A stretch of 64,000 nt of DNA, taken from assembly GCF_035317345.1 (NCBI RefSeq), contig NZ_JAYKTU010000009.1; one strand, given 5' to 3'. A program made the translations under genes and the position numbers. The notes below the pieces were generated by a model that ran no database searches, was not told the origin of the DNA, and saw only the letters and a list, made by a program, of their open reading frames with translations. Positions 30,375 through 39,837 of this stretch are shown in pieces. This DNA is from Cellvibrio fontiphilus. Lineage in GTDB: Bacteria > Pseudomonadota > Gammaproteobacteria > Pseudomonadales > Cellvibrionaceae. How positions within the stretch are numbered: position 1 is the stretch's first letter; each line of letters opens with the position of its first letter.

Positions 30375-30725
30375 ATGAGCGATAAGAAACAAACTCGTCT
30401 TCGCCGCGCACGTCGTGCCCGCGCTAAGATTCGCGAATTAGGTGCAACTCGGTTAACGATTCACCGCTCTCCGCGCCATATTTATGCACAGCTAATTTCA
30501 GGTGACGGCGCGCGGGTATTAGCAAGTGCTTCAACCTTGGATAAAGACTTGCGCAGTGGTAAAACCGGTAATGCAGAAGCTGCAAAAGCAGTTGGTGCGC
30601 TGATTGCTGAGCGTGCTAAGGCTGCTGGTATTACACAAGTAGCTTTTGATCGCAGCGGTTTTAAATACCATGGTCGTGTTAAAGCTCTGGCTGATGCGGC
30701 ACGTGAAGGCGGATTGGAATTCTAA
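30375..30725 (+). CDS. rplR: 50S ribosomal protein L18
   Basis: Binds 5S rRNA with L5 in the central protuberance. MSDKKQTRLRRARRARAKIR start and FDRSGFKYHGRVKALADAAR C-terminus. 116 aa. The Shine-Dalgarno AGGAT is seven bases upstream. Confidence 0.98.
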   Translation: MSDKKQTRLRRARRARAKIRELGATRLTIHRSPRHIYAQLISGDGARVLASASTLDKDLRSGKTGNAEAAKAVGALIAERAKAAGITQVAFDRSGFKYHGRVKALADAAREGGLEF

Positions 30726-30734
30726 GGGTGAGAT

Positions 30735-31244
30735 ATGGCATACGCTAAGAAAGAAGAAGACAACAACGAAGGCTTGCAAGAGAAGTTAGTTCAAGTTAAT
30801 CGTGTTGCTAAAACTGTTAAGGGTGGTCGTATCTTTCAATTTACAGCGCTAACTGTTGTTGGTGATGGTAATGGTAAAGTGGGCTTCGGTCGAGGTAAGT
30901 CACGCGAAGTTCCGACTGCAATTCAAAAGGCGATGGAAGCAGCTCGCCGCAACATGATTACCGTTGAACTGAATGGCGATACCATCCAGTACCCAACTAA
31001 AGGTGTTCATGGCGCGTCTAAGGTATATATGCAGCCAGCGTCACAAGGTACTGGTGTAATTGCGGGCGGTGCAATGCGTGCTGTGCTCGAAATCGCCGGT
31101 ATTCAGAACGTTCTCTCCAAGTGCTACGGTTCGACCAATCCGGTAAACGTAGTTCGCGCTACTTTTAATGCGTTAAAAGAAATGACTTCTCCTGAAGCCG
31201 TTGCTGCAAAACGTGGTAAAAGTGTTGAAGATATTCTGAACTAA
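30735..31244 (+). CDS. rpsE: 30S ribosomal protein S5
   Basis: Fidelity protein of the 30S body. The double-stranded RNA-binding-like N-terminal domain (EKLVQVNRVAKTVKGGRIFQ, the loop altered in spectinomycin-resistant mutants) is unchanged. 169 aa. ATG lies 9 bases after rplR. Confidence 0.98.
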   Translation: MAYAKKEEDNNEGLQEKLVQVNRVAKTVKGGRIFQFTALTVVGDGNGKVGFGRGKSREVPTAIQKAMEAARRNMITVELNGDTIQYPTKGVHGASKVYMQPASQGTGVIAGGAMRAVLEIAGIQNVLSKCYGSTNPVNVVRATFNALKEMTSPEAVAAKRGKSVEDILN

Positions 31245-31278
31245 TCGATTATTCGATTACTAGATGGCGGAATTCACC

Positions 31279-31464
31279 ATGTCAAAGAAAATGATTAAAG
31301 TGACCCAGATTAAGAGCACTGCTCATCGTCTGGAGAGTCATAAAGCCTGTGTAAGAGGCTTGGGCTTGCGTCGCATCCGTCACACTGTTGAAGTTGAGGA
31401 TACTCCTTCAGTGCGTGGGATGATTAATGTAGTTAACTATCTGGTAAAGGTAGAGGGAGAATAA
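31279..31464 (+). CDS. rpmD: 50S ribosomal protein L30
   Basis: Small alpha/beta protein. ATG at 31279 gives MSKKMIKVTQIKSTAHRLES and 61 aa. The in-frame ATG at 31264 adds five residues and has a poorer fit to the family. It ends one base before rplO. Confidence 0.97.
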   Translation: MSKKMIKVTQIKSTAHRLESHKACVRGLGLRRIRHTVEVEDTPSVRGMINVVNYLVKVEGE

Positions 31465-31465
31465 G

Positions 31466-31900
31466 ATGCGTCTGAATACCCTTAGCCCGGCACCGGGCAG
31501 AATTCATGCAAAAAAACGCGTTGGCCGTGGTATCGCTAGTGGTTTAGGTAAAACTGCTGGTCGTGGTCACAAAGGTTTGAAGTCTCGTTCAGGTGGTTCT
31601 GTAAGACCAGGATTTGAAGGCGGACAAATGCCTTTACAAATTCGCTTACCTAAATATGGCTTTACTTCCCGTATCGGGCTGGTTTCTGCAGAAATTCGTT
31701 TATCAGAATTGAATGCCGTTGAAGGTTCTATTGTTGATATCGAAACATTGAAGCAGGCTGGTTTGATAAGTTCTGTTATTAAGCGTGCAAAAATTTTCGC
31801 TTCTGGCGAAATTAATAAAGCTGTCACTGTTAAAGGCCTCTCTGTATCAAAAGGTGCTAAAGCAGCGATTGAAGCAGCTGGCGGAACAGTAGAAGAGTAA
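31466..31900 (+). CDS. rplO: 50S ribosomal protein L15
   Basis: Late-binding 50S protein. A glycine/arginine-rich N-terminal tail (RVGRGIASGLGKTAGRGHKG) threads the rRNA. 144 aa, the E. coli length. It begins one base after rpmD. Confidence 0.98.
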   Translation: MRLNTLSPAPGRIHAKKRVGRGIASGLGKTAGRGHKGLKSRSGGSVRPGFEGGQMPLQIRLPKYGFTSRIGLVSAEIRLSELNAVEGSIVDIETLKQAGLISSVIKRAKIFASGEINKAVTVKGLSVSKGAKAAIEAAGGTVEE

Positions 31901-31910
31901 CGAGGCGCGA

Positions 31911-33248
31911 ATGGCAACTCCAGGTAATCTGCCATTAGCAAATCAAAGAGGCTTGGGCGAGCTATGGACTCGCCTGCGCTTTTTGTTTTTGGCAATAGTG
32001 ATTTATCGTATAGGTACTCACATACCTGTACCGGGCTTAGATCCTGAAAGAATCGCAAATTTATTTAATCAGAATCAAGGCACCATACTTGGCATGTTTA
32101 ACATGTTCTCTGGCGGTGCTCTGGAGAGGATGAGTATTCTTGCGTTAGGTATCATGCCTTACATCTCTGCATCGATTATCATGCAGTTGCTTACAGCAGT
32201 TACTCCATCTTTGGAGCAGCTAAAGAAGGAAGGTGATGCAGGTCGTCGAAAGATAAACCAGTACACTCGCTACTTCACTGTTGTTCTTGCAACAGTTCAG
32301 GCCTTGGCTATGGCTGTTAGTTTCTCGTCATTTGCTTTTGGCGGTGAGCCGACTTTTTCTTACTACTTCATTGCGGTGGTGTCGTTAGTCACTGGCGCTG
32401 TGTTCATGATGTGGTTGGGTGAGCAGGTAACTGAACGCGGTATCGGAAATGGCATTTCAATGCTTATTTTTGCAGGTATTGTTGCGGGTATGCCAAGCGC
32501 AATAGGTCAGGCATTCGAAAGCGCGCGTCAGGGTGATTTACACATCATCGCATTACTGATTATCAGTATTCTTGCTATTGCAGTAATTTGGTTCGTGGTT
32601 CGCATTGAACGCGGCCAGCGCCGCATAACCGTAAACTATGCGAAACGCCAGCAAGGTCGACAAGGGTATGCTGCACAGAGTAGTCATTTACCTTTGAAGA
32701 TTAATATGGCTGGTGTTATTCCTGCAATTTTTGCCAGTAGTATTTTGTTATTCCCTGCGTCTATTGCCCAATGGTTTGGTCAAGGTGGTGAGGGGGTTGT
32801 AAATGAAATGCTACAAGAATTGGCGTTGGCTATTGGCCCCGGTCAGCCGCTGTATATACTGTTTTTTGCTGGATTAATAACGTTTTTCTGTTTCTTTTAC
32901 ACGGCATTGATGTTCAACCCGAAAGAAGTTGCAGATAACTTGAAGAAGTCGGGTGCATATATTCCAGGCATTCGCCCTGGTGAGCATTCCGCTAAGTATA
33001 TTGATAGTGTCCTTACTCGTTTAACTGTAGTTGGTGCTATCTATATGTCGGCAGTTTGTTTGTTGCCTGAGTTCCTTGTAGTTGCCACTGGTGTGCCATT
33101 CTACTTGGGGGGGACCTCACTGCTTATTGTAGTGGTTGTGGTAATGGACTTTATGTCTCAGGTGCAGGCTCACTTGATGTCTCATCAATATGAATCGTTG
33201 ATGAAGAAGTCAAATTTGAAAGGATATGGCAGCGGTAACGCTCGCTAA
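31911..33248 (+). CDS. secY: preprotein translocase subunit SecY
   Basis: Pore-forming subunit of the SecYEG channel, with ten membrane helices. The plug-region segment GIMPYISASIIMQLL and the cytoplasmic loops are present. 445 aa, normal. The gene is in its standard place between rplO and rpmJ. Confidence 0.98.
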   Translation: MATPGNLPLANQRGLGELWTRLRFLFLAIVIYRIGTHIPVPGLDPERIANLFNQNQGTILGMFNMFSGGALERMSILALGIMPYISASIIMQLLTAVTPSLEQLKKEGDAGRRKINQYTRYFTVVLATVQALAMAVSFSSFAFGGEPTFSYYFIAVVSLVTGAVFMMWLGEQVTERGIGNGISMLIFAGIVAGMPSAIGQAFESARQGDLHIIALLIISILAIAVIWFVVRIERGQRRITVNYAKRQQGRQGYAAQSSHLPLKINMAGVIPAIFASSILLFPASIAQWFGQGGEGVVNEMLQELALAIGPGQPLYILFFAGLITFFCFFYTALMFNPKEVADNLKKSGAYIPGIRPGEHSAKYIDSVLTRLTVVGAIYMSAVCLLPEFLVVATGVPFYLGGTSLLIVVVVVMDFMSQVQAHLMSHQYESLMKKSNLKGYGSGNAR

Positions 33249-33270
33249 TCCGCGATATCGAGGTTGAATC

Positions 33271-33387
33271 ATGAAAGTTCGTGCTTCTGTTAAAAAGATT
33301 TGTCGCAATTGCAAAATGGTACGTCGTAACGGTGTCTTGCGGGTAATCTGCAACGTTGAGCCGCGCCATAAGCAGCGTCAAGGCTAA
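33271..33387 (+). CDS. rpmJ: 50S ribosomal protein L36
   Basis: 38-residue zinc-ribbon protein, easily missed because of its size. MKVRASVKKICRNCKMVRRN start. The zinc ligands C11, C14, C27 and H33 are all present, so this is the zinc-binding (C-plus) form. AGG precedes ATG 23 bases after secY. Confidence 0.97.
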   Translation: MKVRASVKKICRNCKMVRRNGVLRVICNVEPRHKQRQG

Positions 33388-33409
33388 TATTTAAGTACTC
33401 CTTAAATAT

Positions 33410-33449
33410 ATCAGGCTGGTATCCAATCGGATTACCAGCCTGATTCTTT
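33410..33449 (+). terminator. spc operon terminator
   Basis: atcaggctggta (33410-33421) and taccagcctgat (33433-33444) form a perfect 12-bp stem followed by TCTTTAT. It separates the spc genes from the alpha operon. Confidence 0.75.
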
Positions 33450-33513
33450 ATGTGGGTTTTGAATAAAGGCTATGGGGGCGTTGACTGTCGTTAGGTGAGA
33501 AATTGCCTAGCTA

Positions 33514-33542
33514 TTGATTTATGGTGTATTAGCCGCTATCCT
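33514..33542 (+). promoter_or_regulatory. candidate promoter of the alpha operon
   Basis: TTGATT (33514-33519), a 17-base spacer and TATCCT (33537-33542), 78 bases before rpsM and after the spc terminator. The leader that would result could hold an S4-binding regulatory fold; none was demonstrated. Confidence 0.5.
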
Positions 33543-33619
33543 TCGCGCCTTTTGTTCAGGGGCGAAGATGGTGCTTACGCTGTCAGCGCTGCAATTTAAG
33601 TGTTACTGGAGTAATTTGA

Positions 33620-33976
33620 ATGGCTCGTATTGCTGGTGTAAACATACCAGATAACAAACACGCCGTTATCTCGTTAACTTATGTATATGGGATTGGTCGT
33701 ACCTCGGCTAAGCAAATCTGTGCTGCTACTGGCATTGCTGAAGATGTAAAAATCGGCACCTTGTCTGAAGAGCAAATGGATGCTATCCGTGCTGAGGTTG
33801 CTAAGCGCACCGTAGAGGGTGACTTGCGTCGTGTAATATCTATGAATATTAAGCGTCTGATGGATCTGGGTTGCTACCGTGGCTTGCGCCACCGTCGTGG
33901 TTTACCGCTCCGTGGTCAGCGCACAAAAACGAACGCTCGCACCCGTAAAGGCCCACGTAAGCCTATCAAGAAGTAA
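33620..33976 (+). CDS. rpsM: 30S ribosomal protein S13
   Basis: Head protein contacting P-site tRNA and L5 (bridge B1). MARIAGVNIPDNKHAVISLT start and the basic tail RGQRTKTNARTRKGPRKPIK. 118 aa. Confidence 0.98.
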   Translation: MARIAGVNIPDNKHAVISLTYVYGIGRTSAKQICAATGIAEDVKIGTLSEEQMDAIRAEVAKRTVEGDLRRVISMNIKRLMDLGCYRGLRHRRGLPLRGQRTKTNARTRKGPRKPIKK

Positions 33977-34032
33977 TTCTTGCTTACGTCTTTCATTCAC
34001 TTACGGTAACAAATTAGTAGGAAGAAGTTGCT

Positions 34033-34428
34033 ATGGCGAAGCCAAGTAATAAAACCACAACCAAGAAAAAAGTTAAAAAGACCGTGATCGATGGCGTTGC
34101 CCATATTCACGCTTCTTTTAACAATACCATCGTGACTATCACTGATCGTCAAGGTAATGCGCTTGCATGGGCTACCTCTGGTGGATCTGGTTTCCGTGGT
34201 TCACGTAAAAGCACACCTTTTGCTGCACAGGTTGCTGCAGAGCGCGCTGGTGAAGCAGCAAAAGAGTATGGTTTAAAAAATCTCGACGTCGAAGTTAAGG
34301 GCCCAGGCCCAGGTCGCGAATCAGCTGTTCGCGCACTTAACAATGTTGGTTACAAGATCACTAACATTACTGACGTAACGCCGATTCCTCACAACGGCTG
34401 TCGTCCGCCGAAGAAACGTCGCGTGTAA
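34033..34428 (+). CDS. rpsK: 30S ribosomal protein S11
   Basis: Platform protein near the Shine-Dalgarno helix. Contains GVAHIHASFNNTIVTITDRQ and the C-terminal HNGCRPPKKRRV. 131 aa. Confidence 0.98.
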   Translation: MAKPSNKTTTKKKVKKTVIDGVAHIHASFNNTIVTITDRQGNALAWATSGGSGFRGSRKSTPFAAQVAAERAGEAAKEYGLKNLDVEVKGPGPGRESAVRALNNVGYKITNITDVTPIPHNGCRPPKKRRV

Positions 34429-34440
34429 GGGGATTAGAGA

Positions 34441-35061
34441 ATGGCACGTTATATTGGACCTACCTGTAAGCTGTCTCGCCGTGAAGGCACTGATCTTTTT
34501 CTGAAGAGTGGTGCTCGTGCGTTAGACTCTAAATGTAAAATTGAAACTGCACCTGGACAACACGGCCAACGCCGCGGTCGTTTGTCTGATTACGGTGTAC
34601 AGCTGCGTGAAAAGCAAAAAGTGCGTCGTATTTATGGCATTCTTGAAAAGCAATTCCGTGGTTATTACAAAGAAGCTGCTCGTCGTAAAGGCGCCAGCGG
34701 TGAAAACTTGCTGAAGTTGCTGGAATGCCGCTTGGATAACGTTGTTTATCGTATGGGCTTTGGTTCAACTCGCGCAGAATCACGTCAACTCGTTTCTCAC
34801 AAAGCAATAAGCGTAAATGGCAAAACTGTAAATGTTGCGTCTTTCCAAGTTGCTGCTGGTGATATTGTTGCTGTTCGCGAAAAAGCTAAAAAGCAATTGC
34901 GTGTTCAAAACGCACTGAACTTGGCTGGCCAACGTAGTAATGTTGAGTGGGTAGATGTTAACAGCGAGAAAAAAGAAGGCGTATTCAAGCGCATTCCTGA
35001 TCGCATTGATTTGCCTGCTGACATCAACGAGAACCTCATCGTCGAGCTTTACTCTAAGTAA
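34441..35061 (+). CDS. rpsD: 30S ribosomal protein S4
   Basis: 16S assembly initiator and, in E. coli, translational repressor of the alpha operon. It carries an S4 RNA-binding domain (about 96-156; RLDNVVYRMGFGSTRAESRQ). 206 aa, the E. coli length. It begins 12 bases after rpsK. Confidence 0.98.
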   Translation: MARYIGPTCKLSRREGTDLFLKSGARALDSKCKIETAPGQHGQRRGRLSDYGVQLREKQKVRRIYGILEKQFRGYYKEAARRKGASGENLLKLLECRLDNVVYRMGFGSTRAESRQLVSHKAISVNGKTVNVASFQVAAGDIVAVREKAKKQLRVQNALNLAGQRSNVEWVDVNSEKKEGVFKRIPDRIDLPADINENLIVELYSK

Positions 35062-35087
35062 GGGACGAACCGCTAACAGGTATTGCT

Positions 35088-36074
35088 ATGCAGACTGCAG
35101 TAAACGAATTTTTAACTCCGCGTCATATCGATGTTTCAGAAAGTGGGCCAACCCGCGCACGCGTGGTTTTGGAACCCTTGGAGCGTGGCTTCGGGCATAC
35201 TTTAGGCAATGCACTGCGTCGTATTTTGCTTTCTTCAATGGCCGGTTGTGCCATCACTGAAGTTGAAATCGAAGGCGTGTTGCATGAATACAGTGCAATT
35301 GAAGGTGTTCGTGAGGATGTTATTGAGATCCTGCTGAACCTGAAAGGTGTTGCTGTAATTATGCATGGTAAGGATCACGCGGTTCTTACTTTGACTAAAA
35401 AAGGCCCAGGCGTTGTGACTGCTGCTGATATTCAGTTAGATCATGATGTAGAGATTAAAAACCCTGATCATGTGATTGCTAATATTACTGGCAATACTGA
35501 ATTGAAAATGCGCTTAACTATCGCGCGTGGCCGTGGCTACCAGCCAGCTGATAGCCGTCGTCGTGACGATGATGAGAGTCGTGCAATTGGTCGCTTGCAA
35601 CTTGATGCTTCCTTCAGCCCTGTTAAGCGCTTGGCTTATAGTGTTGAAAGTGCTCGTGTTGAACAGCGTACTGATTTGGATAAGCTGATTTTAGATCTGG
35701 AAACCAACGGTACTATTGATCCAGAAGAAGCTATTCGTCGCGCAGCGACCATTCTGCAGCAACAACTTGCTGTGTTTGTTGATTTGGAAGGCGAGAAACA
35801 ATCAGCGCCAGAGCAAAAAGAAGAGGCTATTGATCCTATTCTATTGCGCCCTGTTGACGATTTAGAGCTTACCGTTCGCTCAGCAAACTGCTTGAAAGCG
35901 GAAAATATTTACTACATTGGTGATTTGATTCAGCGCACAGAAGTTGAGTTGCTGAAGACGCCAAACTTGGGTAAAAAATCTCTTACCGAAATCAAAGACG
36001 TTCTGGCTTCACGCGGGCTGTCACTCGGTATGCGTTTGGAAAACTGGCCTCCAGCTAGTTTGAGAAACGATTAA
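35088..36074 (+). CDS. rpoA: RNA polymerase alpha subunit
   Basis: Dimer scaffold for polymerase assembly. The N-terminal domain (about 1-235; FGHTLGNALRRILLSSM) and the C-terminal domain (about 250-320; LLRPVDDLELTVRSANCLKA and NLGKKSLTEIKD) contact UP elements and activators. 328 aa. It is followed by a hairpin before rplQ. Confidence 0.98.
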   Translation: MQTAVNEFLTPRHIDVSESGPTRARVVLEPLERGFGHTLGNALRRILLSSMAGCAITEVEIEGVLHEYSAIEGVREDVIEILLNLKGVAVIMHGKDHAVLTLTKKGPGVVTAADIQLDHDVEIKNPDHVIANITGNTELKMRLTIARGRGYQPADSRRRDDDESRAIGRLQLDASFSPVKRLAYSVESARVEQRTDLDKLILDLETNGTIDPEEAIRRAATILQQQLAVFVDLEGEKQSAPEQKEEAIDPILLRPVDDLELTVRSANCLKAENIYYIGDLIQRTEVELLKTPNLGKKSLTEIKDVLASRGLSLGMRLENWPPASLRND

Positions 36075-36081
36075 AAAGTCG

Positions 36082-36124
36082 AAGTCGTCTACATGGTCTT
36101 GTACCCGATAGACGACTTTTATTA
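36082..36124 (+). terminator. rpoA-rplQ intergenic terminator-like hairpin
   Basis: aagtcgtcta (36082-36091) pairs perfectly with tagacgactt (36109-36118) and runs into TTTATTATT. As rplQ is normally co-transcribed with rpoA, this may be a partial attenuator. Confidence 0.65.
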
Positions 36125-36202
36125 TTAGTTTGCCTGTAACTCACTTCGGTGCAGGTGATTAACGAGATTGCTATTAGCAATCCTTTTTGAAGGAAACCTC
36201 TC

Positions 36203-36595
36203 ATGCGTCACAAATTATCTGGTCGTCAGTTAGGCCGTAATGCGTCTCACCGTAAAGCTATGTTCCGTAACATGGTTATCTCTCTGGTTGAGCATGAATT
36301 GATTAAAACTACTTTACCAAAAGCAAAAGAATTGCGTCGTTTTGCTGAGCCGCTGATCACTTTGGCAAAAGTAGATAGTGTTGCTAATCGTCGTTTGGCG
36401 TTTGCTCGTCTGAACAGCAAAGAAGCCGTAGGCAAGCTGTTCAGCCAGTTAGGTCCTCGTTACAACGCCCGTCCAGGCGGCTATGTAAGAATCCTGAAGT
36501 GCGGCTTCCGTGCTGGTGATAAAGCGCCAATGGCTTATGTTGAGTTGGTAGATCGTCCAAGCAAGTCTGTAGAGGCTGCTGTAGACGCTGAATAA
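36203..36595 (+). CDS. rplQ: 50S ribosomal protein L17
   Basis: Surface protein beside the tunnel exit. MRHKLSGRQLGRNASHRKAM start and PRYNARPGGYVRILKCGFRA motif. 130 aa, of normal length. AAGGAAAC precedes ATG. It closes the alpha operon. Confidence 0.98.
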   Translation: MRHKLSGRQLGRNASHRKAMFRNMVISLVEHELIKTTLPKAKELRRFAEPLITLAKVDSVANRRLAFARLNSKEAVGKLFSQLGPRYNARPGGYVRILKCGFRAGDKAPMAYVELVDRPSKSVEAAVDAE

Positions 36596-36615
36596 GCTGA
36601 GCTTAATCGATAAAT

Positions 36616-36646
36616 AAAAAGCCAAGCATTAGTGCTTGGCTTTTTT
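36616..36646 (+). terminator. alpha operon terminator
   Basis: gccaagca (36621-36628), loop ttag, tgcttggc (36633-36640), then T6, with an A-rich 5' flank. It may also serve uvrA from the other strand. Confidence 0.92.
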
Positions 36647-36723
36647 GTTTTGGGCATGTCAAATTGCATGTGTTTTAAACTAGATGGCGAACCAGCAACT
36701 AACTTGCCATCTTCGTTTTAGGC

Positions 36724-39606
36724 TTAAGCTTTTTTGGCTCTGGTAGTTTTGGTGGTTGATGTTTTTGCGCTTTTTGCTTGTGGGTTCTTGAGCATCGGCT
36801 TGAGGAATCTACCGGTGTGTGACTGCTCCATCTGTGCGATATCTTCTGGTGTTCCTGTTGCAATAATCTGCCCGCCGCCGCTGCCACCTTCAGGGCCTAA
36901 GTCCACGATCCAATCGGCGGTTTTGATAACATCCAAGTTGTGCTCAATAACCACCACGGTATTTCCATGGTCGCGCAGGCGATGCAAAACGTTCAACAGC
37001 TGCTGGATGTCATAGAAATGCAAGCCGGTGGTTGGCTCGTCCAAAATGTACAGTGTTTTGCCGGTATCGCGCTTGGATAATTCTTTGGCTAGTTTTACCC
37101 GCTGTGCCTCGCCGCCCGACAAGGTTGTTGCGGATTGCCCAAGGCGAATATAGGAAAGGCCCACGTCGATCAGTGTTTGTAGCTTATTGGCGATGGCAGG
37201 TACTGGGTCAAAAAAAGCGCGAGCATCTTCTACGGTCATCTCCAGCACTTCATGGATGTTTTTGCCTTTGTACTTCACATCCAGGGTTTCGCGGTTGTAG
37301 CGTTTACCCTTGCAGACATCGCAGGGTACGTAAACATCGGGCAGAAAGTGCATTTCTACCTTGGTGACTCCATCGCCTTGACAGGCCTCGCATCGCCCGC
37401 CGCGTACGTTGAAACTGAAGCGACCCGGTTGATAGCCGCGCGAGCGGGATTCCTGCGTGCCGGCAAAGAGTTCACGGATGGGCGTGAATATGCCGGTGTA
37501 GGTCGCCGGGTTTGAGCGCGGGGTGCGGCCAATCGGGCTCTGGTCTATGTCCACACATTTATCGAACAGCTCCATACCTTCGATTTTGTCATAGGGAGCC
37601 GGGTCGAGCGTAGTAGCGCCATTCAGCGCAGTGGCGGCCAGTGGGTGCAGGGTGGCATTAATCAGTGTTGATTTGCCGGAACCAGACACGCCCGTTACGC
37701 AGGTCATCAAACCAACCGGAATTTCCAGCGTGACATTTTGCAGGTTGTTGCCTTTGGCGCCGATGAGACGCAGGGTGTTCTTGGGATCGAAGCTGTGGCG
37801 TTTAGCTGGCACAGCGATTTCGCGGCTGCCACTTAAGTACTGACCGGTGATGGATTCTTTGGTGGCCATAATCGCTTTGACGTTGCCTTGGGCGATGACC
37901 TGACCGCCATGCACACCGGCGCCTGGGCCTATGTCGATGACGTGATCGGCGAGGCGAATAGCGTCCTCGTCGTGCTCTACCACTATCACGGTATTACCTA
38001 TATCGCGCAAGTGCGTCAGGGTTTTCAGCAGGCGTTCATTGTCGCGTTGGTGTAGGCCAATGGAGGGCTCATCCAGAATGTACATTACGCCTACCAAGCC
38101 GGCGCCGATTTGACTGGCAAGGCGAATTCGCTGGGCTTCGCCGCCCGATAGCGTCTCTGCGCTGCGGTTGAGTGTCAGGTAATTCAGGCCAACATCGACC
38201 AAAAATCGGAAGCGGTCGCGTAATTCTTTGAGAATCTTATCGGCGATACCGGCTTTGCGCCCGCTGAAGCTCAGCTGCATGTAGTAGTCATATGCATCGG
38301 CGACGGGCATTTCGGTAATCTTGGGTAATGGTCGCTCGTCGATAAACACGTTGCGCGCTTCCAGGCGCAACCTTGTGCCTTCGCAGTCAGGGCAGGGCTG
38401 GCTGGATAAAAATTTGTTCAGGTCTTCCCGTACTGAGTTGGATTCGGTGTCGCGGTAACGCCGCTCCATATTCGGCAGTACGCCCTCGAAACTATGGCTG
38501 CGCTTGTACACATCGCCGCGATCATTGATGTAATTAAACTCGATCACATCGTCACCCGAGCCGTACAGCACTGCTTCGCGCTGTTTGGCTTTGAGTTTTG
38601 ACCAGGGGGTGTCCACAGCAAAGCCATAGTGTTTGGCCAACGAAGCAAGCATATGGAAGTAATAGACGTTGCGCTTATCCCAACCGCGAATGGCGCCTTC
38701 CGCCAAGCTCAGGCTGGGGTCTTGAATCACCTTGTCTTCATCAAAAAACTGGTGCACGCCCAAGCCATCGCAAGTGGGGCAGGCGCCCGCCGGGTTATTG
38801 AAGGAAAACAGGCGCGGCTCCAGCTCGGTCAGGCTGTAATCGCAAATCGGGCAGGCGTGTTTGGAGGAGAACAAACGATCCGGCGCCTCCCCATCCATAT
38901 AGCTAATGCAGGCTATTCCCTCGGACAGCTTTAGCGCAGTTTCAAAGGATTCCGACAGTCGCAGTTTTAAATCCTCGCGCACTTTAAAACGGTCGATAAC
39001 CACTTCTACCGTGTGCTTCTTTTTCTTATCGAGTTTGGGGGTATCGTCCAAATCGCACAAAACGCCGTTGATGCGAGCGCGGATAAAACCATCGCGCTTG
39101 AGCTGCTCAAAGATATGCAGGTGTTCACCTTTGCGATCCCTGACCACTGGCGCCAGCAGCATCAGCTTGGTGCCTTCGGGTAGGGCAAGGGTGGTATCCA
39201 CCATTTCGCTGATGGTTTGCGCTGCCAGCGGAACCTTGTGCTCGGGGCAGCGCGCCTCGCCGACGCGCGCATAGAGCAGGCGCAGGTAGTCGTAAATTTC
39301 GGTGATGGTGCCCACCGTGGAGCGCGGGTTGTGTGAGGTTGATTTCTGTTCGATAGAAATTGCCGGGCTCAAGCCTTCGACATGATCCACATCTGGCTTT
39401 TCCATCATCGACAAAAATTGACGCGCGTAGGTAGATAACGATTCAACGTAGCGGCGCTGGCCTTCAGCGTAGAGCGTATCAAACGCCAGTGAGGACTTGC
39501 CTGAACCCGAGGGGCCAGTGATTACCACCAGCTTGTCGCGCGGAATATCCAGATCAATATTTTTCAGGTTATGGGTGCGCGCACCCCTCACGATAATTTT
39601 GTCCAT
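36724..39606 (-). CDS. uvrA: excinuclease ABC subunit A
   Basis: Damage-sensing ATPase of nucleotide excision repair. Two ABC modules are visible: the first P-loop GPSGSGKSS is at 31-39, the second VSGSGKST in the middle. Signatures LSGGEAQRIRLA and LSGGEAQRVKLA and both Walker B regions are present. Zinc modules: CPICDYS...CPTCDG (first half) and CEACQGDG...CDVCKGK (second half). 960 aa with a Lys/Thr/Ala-rich tail. Orientation opposite to the MFS gene and ssb, as in Pseudomonas. I saw no LexA-type CTGT-N8-ACAG box in the 39,607-39,837 spacer. Confidence 0.98.
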   Translation of the reverse strand: MDKIIVRGARTHNLKNIDLDIPRDKLVVITGPSGSGKSSLAFDTLYAEGQRRYVESLSTYARQFLSMMEKPDVDHVEGLSPAISIEQKSTSHNPRSTVGTITEIYDYLRLLYARVGEARCPEHKVPLAAQTISEMVDTTLALPEGTKLMLLAPVVRDRKGEHLHIFEQLKRDGFIRARINGVLCDLDDTPKLDKKKKHTVEVVIDRFKVREDLKLRLSESFETALKLSEGIACISYMDGEAPDRLFSSKHACPICDYSLTELEPRLFSFNNPAGACPTCDGLGVHQFFDEDKVIQDPSLSLAEGAIRGWDKRNVYYFHMLASLAKHYGFAVDTPWSKLKAKQREAVLYGSGDDVIEFNYINDRGDVYKRSHSFEGVLPNMERRYRDTESNSVREDLNKFLSSQPCPDCEGTRLRLEARNVFIDERPLPKITEMPVADAYDYYMQLSFSGRKAGIADKILKELRDRFRFLVDVGLNYLTLNRSAETLSGGEAQRIRLASQIGAGLVGVMYILDEPSIGLHQRDNERLLKTLTHLRDIGNTVIVVEHDEDAIRLADHVIDIGPGAGVHGGQVIAQGNVKAIMATKESITGQYLSGSREIAVPAKRHSFDPKNTLRLIGAKGNNLQNVTLEIPVGLMTCVTGVSGSGKSTLINATLHPLAATALNGATTLDPAPYDKIEGMELFDKCVDIDQSPIGRTPRSNPATYTGIFTPIRELFAGTQESRSRGYQPGRFSFNVRGGRCEACQGDGVTKVEMHFLPDVYVPCDVCKGKRYNRETLDVKYKGKNIHEVLEMTVEDARAFFDPVPAIANKLQTLIDVGLSYIRLGQSATTLSGGEAQRVKLAKELSKRDTGKTLYILDEPTTGLHFYDIQQLLNVLHRLRDHGNTVVVIEHNLDVIKTADWIVDLGPEGGSGGGQIIATGTPEDIAQMEQSHTGRFLKPMLKNPQAKSAKTSTTKTTRAKKA

Positions 39607-39837
39607 GTACTGCGTCCACCCGGGCTTTTGACAAAAAGAAAAGGCGAGCTTATTTCGCCGAGGGGCGATTATACGTGAATGCCTGACTGACAGATGTCAC
39701 CGATGTGGATTATTGAGGGAGGAGATAGTCAATCGTTCAATCCCGAATTGTGAGAATCTTTTGGGGATTGGTGGTCTGGCCTTGGCGCGAGTTGGTACAC
39801 TGTTACCCCGTTAAAACCTCGCGAAACCTTAAATGCT

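Noticed and set aside
39607..39837. Possible LexA (SOS) box between uvrA and the MFS gene
   Set aside because: I looked for CTGT-N8-ACAG on both strands and found no acceptable match; actgacagatgtcacc is not close enough.
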